The notes below the pieces were generated by a model. The model saw only the letters and a program-made list of their open reading frames with translations, ran no database searches and was not told the origin of the DNA. Below, piece after piece: positions 57,121 through 64,000 of a stretch of DNA of 64,000 nt (its first letter is position 1; every line of letters starts with the position of its first letter). Position numbers and translations under genes: made by a program. The DNA comes from Dromiciops gliroides (Eukaryota > Chordata > Mammalia > Microbiotheria > Microbiotheriidae), in NCBI RefSeq assembly GCF_019393635.1, contig NC_057862.1, forward strand, positions 266,366,441 through 266,430,440, read 5' to 3'.

Positions 57121-58074
57121 AGCATTTTGTGTGTGATCCTGGAGGCAATAGTGAGGCACTGGAGTTGAGTTAAGTTAAGGGCAACCACTTATTCAATACT
57201 TACACGATCAGATATGTGTTTTAGGAAAATCACTTTGGTCGCTGAATGGAGAATGGATTGGAGTAAGGAGAAACTTGAGGCAGGCCAACCCACCAGCAGC
57301 CAAATGCAATAGTCAAGGTGTGAGGTGATGATGCTAGAGTGGTGGCAATGTGAGAAGAGACAAAAGACGCATTTGAAAGATGTTGCAAAAGTGAAATTGA
57401 CAGGTCTTAGCAACAGCTTGGGTCGGGGGAAGCAGTGAGAGATAGTGAGGAATCCAGGATGAATCCTAGGTTGCAAGCCTGAGGAACTAGGAGGATGGTG
57501 TCACCCTATAAATAGGGAAAGTAGAAGGGGTGGAGATTTAGGGGCAAAGATAATACATTCTGTTTTGAACATATTCAGTTTAAAATGTGTACCGTATCTG
57601 GTATCAGTATCCATTCTGAGATATCTGAAAGGCAATTAGAGATATGAGACTGGAGGTCAGGAGGAAGATTGGGAAAGGTAGGATCATCCATATAGAGATG
57701 ATAATTAAATCCATGGGAGCTGATGAGATCACCAAATGAAGTAGTATACTAACAAAAGAGAAGAATGCCCATGGCAGAACCCTGAAGGACACACTTGCAG
57801 ATAGAGGGCATAATTTGGAAGAGTATCCAGCAAAAGAAAGAGACATATAGGTAGAAGGAAAACCAGGAGAGAATAGTACCCTGAAAACCTAGAGAGCAAA
57901 GAAAGTATATCAAGGAAGAATGTGATTAACGGTGTCAAAGGCTGCAAAGTGGTCAAGGAGAATGAGGGCTGAGTAAAGGCCATTGAATTTGGCAACTAAG
58001 AAATCATTAATAACTTTGTTTCAGCAGAATGATAAGGTCAGAAGCCAGATTATAAAGGGCTAAGAAGAGAGTAC

Positions 58075-58180
58075 AAGGTATAATCTACATCTGATTGCTT
58101 ACTGTCTTGGGAGGGGGAAAGGAAGGGATAGAATTTGAAACTCAAAACTTTAAATAAAAATGTTTATTGTAAACTCCTTA
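58075..58180 (+). mobile_element. Short L1 3' end insert
   Basis: GGTATAATCTACATCTGATT, TTGGGAGGGGGAAAGGAAGG and AATAAAAATGTTTATTG: the last about 100 bases of an L1 within the antisense CR1/L2 element. Confidence 0.65.
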
Positions 58181-58902
58181 AAAAGTAGGGACCATGCCAA
58201 TAATAGATATTTGTTTAAAATAATGTGGTTGGTAGTAATATTTTCAAATTAAAATAAAACCAACAAATATATGAGTGAAAAATAAAAGAGAGTGCTAGGG
58301 GAGAAAGTGGAAGCACCTATTATAGATTACTTTTTTGAGGAGTTTAGCAGGTATGGAAAGGTTAAGTGAGGGTTTTTTTCAGGATAGTCATATTTGTGGG
58401 AATGAGAAAATATCTAGGACATAGGGAGAGATTGAAAATATGTGACTAAGTGGGGATGAAAGAGGGCTCAATCTCATGAAGGAGATAGAATAGGATTACT
58501 TAAAGATGGGTTAGTCTTGTTAAGGATTAAGGTAATGACCTTATGAGACAGAGATGAAGGAGGAGAAAGAGGCAGAAGAAACCATAGTAAGAGATGGAAA
58601 GAAATAGAGGAAAAGAGAGTTCACAGTGAATGGCCTAAATTTTTTTCTTTAAAATATGAGGCAAGGTTCTCAGCTTATAGAGTGGGTCAAGGGGGAACAA
58701 TGGGAAGTTTGATGACATGGAAATGTTTGGAAGAGGCAATGTAGATAGTGGAATAGTGAGTTGATAAGATAGGTATAGTAGGATTGCCTAGCAGTAGTGA
58801 GTGTCCAGTTGAGGTTATATAAAATAAAATTGTAGTGGACCCAGACAGAATGGTTGCATAATTTTTTCTACCTTTATTCTAGAAGCAGAAATTTAAAGAG
58901 GA

Positions 58903-59052
58903 GGGGCAGCTAGGTGGCGCAGTGGATAGAGCATTGGCCCTGGAGTCAGGAGGACCTGAGTTCAAATCTGACCTCAGACACTTAACACTTACTAGCTGTG
59001 TGACCCTGGGCAAGTCACTTAACCCCAATTGCCTCACTAAAAAAAAAAAAAA
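58903..59052 (+). repeat. tRNA-derived SINE, full length with TSD
   Basis: Head GGGGCAGCTAGGTGGCGCAG, tail CAATTGCCTCAC and poly-A. AGAAATTTAAAGAGGA repeats on both sides. Confidence 0.96.
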
Positions 59053-59969
59053 GAAAAAGAAATTTAAAGAGGAGATATGCTGAGCAGGAAGAAGTATCAG
59101 CTTGGAAATGACCAAATCTCTTCTATTCTTTCTTCTTTTCCCCAAACTGATGCTCAGGTTTCTGGTTCCCTGGCAGGGTTGCATCTGTGTGTGAAGGTGA
59201 CAACCTGTCACCTTCAGTGTTCCACTTTGATATGGGCATCCCTTGTGATGACACTGCTTCTGGGAGTGATCCAGGGCTGAGGTATGCTTGGGCATAATCA
59301 GCAATAGGATAAGAGAGCTAGTGATTCAGGAGAGGAGGATGGTGAATTCAAGTTCACCAAGAAGTCAAGATGGGCAAGAGAAGAGAAAGTAATCAGTAAG
59401 GGGAAGACAAAATGGGAGAGAATTGCTGGATAAAAGGATTAGAGGTCATGGTACAGAGGAAGTGTAGAGAAGTATGAGAAGTAAGTGTAAGAGAAGGCAG
59501 AGGCAGAAGTGAAAAGCCAATATATTATGATCAGATAAGGGGGTTTTAGAACTCTTAAACAATTTGTGGATGATGGCAAAATCAGGGGTATGACCATCTT
59601 TGTGTGTGGCTGAGGTGGAGTGGAGGAGTAGCTAATAGGAGGTGAGTAGGTTGAGGAACTGAATTGTTAGGGTATTTTAGGGAGAATCAATACGTATGTT
59701 GAAGTCCCCTGTATGCATATTTACATATGTATATAACATTATTTGTGTGTCAAAAGCCAACCACTCTGCTTTCCTCAGAATACTGGGCTAGAATTATATC
59801 TATATGCTCTGTCAAATATTATTAGTCTATTAAAAGTAATTTTTAGGTTCCAACTGCATTCTTGATCACGATCCCTTATTGAAGAAGGAATGTTCTAAGC
59901 TATAAAACCAAGGCTTGACTTTCTTCTCATCAGATGCTACTTCCCCAATAAAACTTGGCTAAAAATCTT

Positions 59970-59970
59970 G

Positions 59971-60047
<77 letters not shown>
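59970..60047. repeat. (TA)n microsatellite
   Basis: About 38 uninterrupted TA units, joined to the SINE tail. Confidence 0.97.
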
Positions 60048-60048
<1 letters not shown>

Positions 60049-60184
60049 GTTTTTTTAGTGAGGCAGTTGGGGTTAAGTGACTTGCCCAGGGTCGCACAGC
60101 TAGTAAGTGTTAAGTGTCTGAGGCCGGATTTGAACTCAGGTACTCCTGACTCCGGGGCCTATCCACTGTGCCACCTAGCTGCCC
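60048..60184 (-). repeat. tRNA-derived SINE
   Basis: Reversed body from AGTGAGGCAGTTGGGG to CCACCTAGCTGCCC, with a short deletion before CTATCCACTG. Confidence 0.93.
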
Positions 60185-60649
60185 GATGATATATTTTTTA
60201 AAAGATATAGATTCCAAGAAACCTCTTAGTCCTTAATGGTAGCTAGTAATGTTATCTGGATCCTTTCCTATTAAAAACAAAAGCTCCTTTAATTTCTCTA
60301 AACCCGAGTATTTTTTTTTTCACCCAAAGATACACTGATCTACAATACACCCTAAACTACCCTTTATTACTCTATTTATTACCATCAATATCTAGCAAGA
60401 TGAAATAGAGAAATTCCATTATAAATAATTTCTTATGGGGGGGGGGTGTCTATTTACCAGGGCATCCATGGAAACAAAATGAAAGCAATTAAAAAGCATT
60501 CTTTATAGAATTGAGACAGATATAAATATTTAAAGAAAAACTAATTACTTATAGGTAGGTTGTGCCAATTTAATAAATCTATTGTATAGATTCCCAGTCT
60601 AGTCATTTAGAATGCTTAATTCATTGATTTATTCTTTTTTATGAAAAGA
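60185..60649. other. Unassigned AT-rich stretch
   Basis: No ORF or recognised repeat signature; a poly-G run lies at about 60438-60447. Confidence 0.3.
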
Positions 60650-62582
60650 GATATTAATTTTCTCCTAAGAATTCCATTTGCTGTATCCCATAAATTTTAT
60701 CTTTTTTTATTTGATTGAACAAAATTTTCTATTGTTAGTGATTTGTATTTGATCTGAAATGTAATTGATTCTACTCTAAACCCTCATTTTAATTTTATGT
60801 GAATCTATATGTTTCAAGTATGTTTTGTTCAAACAACATAGTTTTGAGTTTTCTTTTCTGCTCTTCTGCTATTCTTTTGTTTTGTAGGTTAGTTCATCCC
60901 ATTCATGTTCTTGGTTATGACTATTATTTTCTTTTATTAATTCTTCTAGTTTACAATAAATATGATGAGAGGTGTTTGCCTAACACTTGTGACTATAAAG
61001 TGTCACAATCTCTTTCATTCCTACAGGATTTTACTCTTTCTTTATATTTAATACCCCATAATACTCCCTTCTCTGGCAAAAGAATTTTGATTTTGTTTTG
61101 ATTGTAACTACTACACCTTTCCTTCCATACCTCTTAAATCAGTTTCCTCTTTCCATTCCTTATTGAGTTTAATATATTTCCACATCCCACTTGGAATATG
61201 TAATTGTTTTGTTATACTTTCCTTTGGTTCAAATTAAAGTGAGGTTCATGGGGGTATCTGTTCTCTCCATTTCTTCATTTTGGTGTACTCTTCATCTTTT
61301 TTTTTTAGTGGCAAAAAATGAAAATTGAGGGGTTACCCATCAAGTGGGGAATGGCTGAGCAAGCTGTGGTATATAAATGTGATGGAATACTATTGTGCAA
61401 TAAGAAATGATGAGCAGGCAGATTTTAGAAAAACCTGGAAAGACTTATATGAACCGATGCAAAGTGAAATGAGCAGAACCAGAACATCTATTATGTGAGA
61501 TTAGTTCTCTCCTTCTTGTCTTTCTTTCCTCCCCAGTAGAGTTCCCTAACCATTTTCTTTCCTTCTATAGCCATCAAAAAAGAACAAACTAAACCCAGAC
61601 CCTCTATCTTTGTTATTTACTTTTTTCTATGATCCTTGAAGACAGAGGTTTGAAAAGATATTTGCTTCATTTCTCTCATTAGCATGTAAACAATTCATAG
61701 CCACCATAGTTCCTTTCAGTTGATCAAATGCATGTACATTCCTACATTTCTCCTGACTCCTGTTTTTCGAATTCTAAGTGTCTGCTTAGGTCTGACTTTT
61801 TCATCAAGAATATTTAGAAATTAAACAAATAAATAAATTTAAATAAATCCTATGTTTTTAAATAAAGGTCCATTTTCCTCCACAAGATTATACTCTTTTC
61901 CCAGAAGGGTCATTCTGGATTAAATTTTTTTGTAAAATCATATTCCAAGCTCTCTTCTAAGGGTGCCACTACAAAAAGTGCCACTATAAATATTTTTTTA
62001 TTTGTAATAAACATTTTATTTATAGTCTTGGGTGCCAATTTTTATCCCTCTTTCCCTCCCTCCCCTGCCTCCTCCCTGAGGCAGCAAATAATCAGATATG
62101 GGTTATACAAGTATGATTATATAAAACATTACAATATTTGCCATTTTGTACAAGAAAACTTGATTAAAAGAAAAAATGAAAGAAAGTGAAAAATAGCATG
62201 CTTCAGTCTTTTCCATCAATATCAGTTCTTTCTTTGGAGGCAGATAGTATGTTTCATCAATGGTCCTTTTGGATTGTCTTAGATCACTGTATTGTTGAGA
62301 ACACTATAAATATTTTTGTGCACATAGGTTCTTTTCCTTTTTTAAATGATCTCTTTGGGATATGGACCTAGTAATGAATAGGGATGCACAGTTTGGCTGC
62401 CCTTTGTTCCAAATTGCTCTCCAAAATGATTGGATCAGATCATAATTCCACCAACAATGCAATTTCATCCCAATTTTGCCACATCTTCAAAATTTATTTA
62501 TCATTTCCCTTTTCTGTCTGATAGGTCTGAGGAGGTACCTCAGTTGTTTTAATTTGCATTTCTCTAATCAAAAGTGATGTAC
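60650..62582 (-). mobile_element. Antisense L1 fragments around a sense L1 scrap
   Basis: 60780-60900 reads antisense as L1 endonuclease (reverse of GAAACA-type ETHL region). 61303-61490 is a sense ORF2 C-terminal scrap (GGGGAATGGCTGAGCAAGC). 62000-62580 is an antisense L1 3' UTR and ORF2 end (ACAAGAAAACTTGATTAAAA; GAGGTACCTCAGTTG). Confidence 0.6.
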
Positions 62583-62613
62583 GGGCAGCTAGGTGGCACA
62601 GTGGATAAAGCAC
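62583..62613 (+). repeat. SINE head fragment fused to L1
   Basis: GGGCAGCTAGGTGGCACAG and GTGGATAAAGCAC only, then directly antisense L1 ORF1. A 3'-truncated SINE. Confidence 0.85.
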
Positions 62614-64000
62614 TCTAGAATATCTTATTCCAAGCCCTCCAATTCTTTAATGTAGAAGTTGCTAGATCTTGTGTTATCCTGACTGTGGCTCTACAGTACT
62701 TGAATTGTTTCTTTCTGGATGCTTGCGATATTTTCTGCTTGACCTGGGAGCTCTGGAAATTCCTGGGAGTTTTCCTTTTGGGATCTCTTTCAGGAGGTGA
62801 TGGGTGGATTCTTTCCATTTCTATTTTACTTTCTGGTTCTAGAATATCAGGGAAATTTTCCTTGACAATTTCTTGGAAGATGATATCTAGGCTCTTTTTC
62901 TGATCACAGCTTTAGTCCAATAATTTTCAAATTATCTCTCCTGGATTTTTTTTCCAGGTCAATTGTTTTTCCAAGGAGTTATTTCACATTGCCCTCTATT
63001 TTTTCATTCTTTTGGTTTTTTGATTTCTCATAAAGTCATTAGCTTCCATTTGCTCAATCTTAATTTTTAAGCAATGATTTTCTTCAGAGAGTTTTTGTAC
63101 CTCCTTTTCCATCTGGCCAAAATGGCTTTTCAAGGTGTTGATTTTTTTTTCATGACTTTCCTGCATCTCTCTCATTTCTCTTTCCATTTTTTCCTCTACC
63201 TCTCTTACTTTATTTTCAAAGTCCTTTTTGAACCCTTCTATGGCCTGAGACCATTCATATTTTTCTTGGAAGCTTTGATTTTATTTTCTTCTGAGGATGT
63301 ATTTTGATATTCCTTGTCACCAAAGAAACTTTCTAAGGTCAGCATTTTTTTTTTCTGTCCTCTCATTTTCCTAGCCTATTTTTTTTACTTTTATATAAAG
63401 CAGGGCACTGCTTCCAAGATGCACTGTTTCAAGGGGGTACGATTTAAGAAGAGACATGTTTACCACTCCCCTGGCATGTGCTTTGGTCTAGAAGCAACTG
63501 CAGGCCTGCTTGTTCTTTAATCCAGGAACAGAATCCTGTTTCACTGTAGTTGCAAGCTTAGTTGTGCCTGAGCCCCTCCCCAACCTGGGCCACCACTCAA
63601 GACTGCTTCCTGGTTCTGAGCACAGGAAGAACAACAGAGTCCCACCTCAGTACAAGCAGAGACCCCTGCAATCTCCTCCTGGCCAACCACTCAACCCCCT
63701 CATCAGTCTGTGAGCTGAGTTCCAGAAGTAGACACGGCCACAGCTGATTCCAAGACTTCTTCCTGTTTCTCTGGGGCAGCCTGCCTGGGGCTGGATCTGT
63801 GCTGGTACAGCCCAGATCTGTACTCCACTCTCACCCCAATACAACAGACCTTGCCTGCTGACCTTCTAAGCTGTCTTTGGCTGGAAAATTATCTCACCCC
63901 ATCTTTTTGTGGGTTCTGCTGCTCCAGGACTTGTCTTATGGCATTATTTGAAGGTATTTGGAGGCGTTTGGGGGGAGAGTTCAGGGAAATCACTGCCTTT
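62614..64000 (-). mobile_element. Antisense L1: ORF1 and 5' UTR (continues past window end)
   Basis: The minus frame 62615-62818 encodes ERIHPSPPERDPKRKTPRNF and FKYCRATVRITQDLATSTLK, the ORF1 RNA-binding C-terminus. 62996-63187 encodes a heptad-rich coiled coil (QMEKEVQKLSEENHCLKIKI). The 5' UTR follows from about 63340 to the window end. ORF1 is broken between these parts. Confidence 0.85.

Larger units (their letters stand above)
57121..59715 (-). mobile_element. CR1/L2-clade LINE body: endonuclease to post-RT region, antisense
   Basis: Minus strand order: GDFNI-type endonuclease motif near 59700 and SDH-type motif near 59535; linker to about 58200; reverse transcriptase with FDTVNHIL near 57930 and a degraded YMDDP-like catalytic box near 57690; then the post-RT stretch LQPRIHPGF, SHLDYCIW and LQSILHSATKVIFLK (57189-57480). 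Several stops and shifts. Interrupted by a small L1 tail (about 58075-58180) and a SINE (58903). I cannot separate L2 from CR1/L3 without a search. Confidence 0.72.

Noticed and set aside
10351..60184. Possible tRNA genes at SINE heads
   Set aside because: A- and B-box-like sequences are present, but the heads do not fold into a complete cloverleaf by eye and all belong to dispersed SINE copies with tails and target duplications.
34914..64000. PTGER2, which neighbours PTGDR in placental mammals as I recall
   Set aside because: No second prostanoid receptor motif (GTWCF, DPW) was seen in either strand downstream; it may lie beyond the window.

Overview
The window is mammalian nuclear DNA, almost certainly from a marsupial. 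About thirty copies of one tRNA-derived SINE (A-box-like head, internal GAGTTCAAATCC B box, tail CAAGTCACTTAACCCC) match the WSINE1-type SINE of Australian marsupials better than the opossum SINE1 as I recall it. There are also many marsupial-type L1 LINEs, CR1/L2-clade LINEs, an RTE-tailed SINE, CORE-SINE/MIR relics and solo LTRs. Family names come from pattern recognition, not a database search. No bacterial-type genes, CRISPR arrays, rRNA or functional tRNA genes were seen.

The only host gene I can support is PTGDR, the prostaglandin D2 receptor DP1, on the + strand. It has two coding exons, 16907-17749 and 34671-34913, joined in phase 0 across a GT-AG intron of 16,921 bp. They encode 361 residues with the prostanoid-receptor hallmarks: a QYCPGTWCF second extracellular loop, ECW in place of DRY, and a TM7 arginine followed by DPW. 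No frameshift or premature stop was seen, so the gene looks intact. The intron is filled with antisense L1, SINEs and LTR-like DNA.

Layout. 1-2235: 3' part of a + strand L1. 2640-8710: a near full-length + strand L1 broken by one LTR-A and two LTR-B elements. 8710-14650: CR1/L2 scrap, SINEs, two more LTR-B copies, old L1/HAL1-like DNA. 14650-16906: low-repeat 5' flank of PTGDR. 17750-34670: PTGDR intron, with an internally deleted antisense L1 (21215-24840) and a near full-length antisense L1 (24845-33700). 34914-36240: PTGDR 3' flank. 36240-42500: L1 fragments, two LTR-C elements and an antisense retroviral integrase relic. 42890-44090 and 57121-59715: antisense CR1/L2-clade LINE bodies. 44255-57120 and 60650-64000: mostly L1 in both orientations.

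The most interesting signals are structural. Several retroelement copies carry junctions that ordinary target-primed insertion does not explain: an exact 116-bp inverted duplication of a distant CORE-SINE sitting at an internal deletion of an L1; an L1 fragment with a 5'-truncated SINE and a 53-bp patch of another local sequence; a perfect 41-bp-arm palindrome inside an L1; an inverted pair of L1+SINE chimeras 2 kb apart with three mismatches in about 268 bp; and LTRs with internally flipped segments. Together they suggest repeated template switching during reverse transcription or repair. I did not find a clear new gene system.
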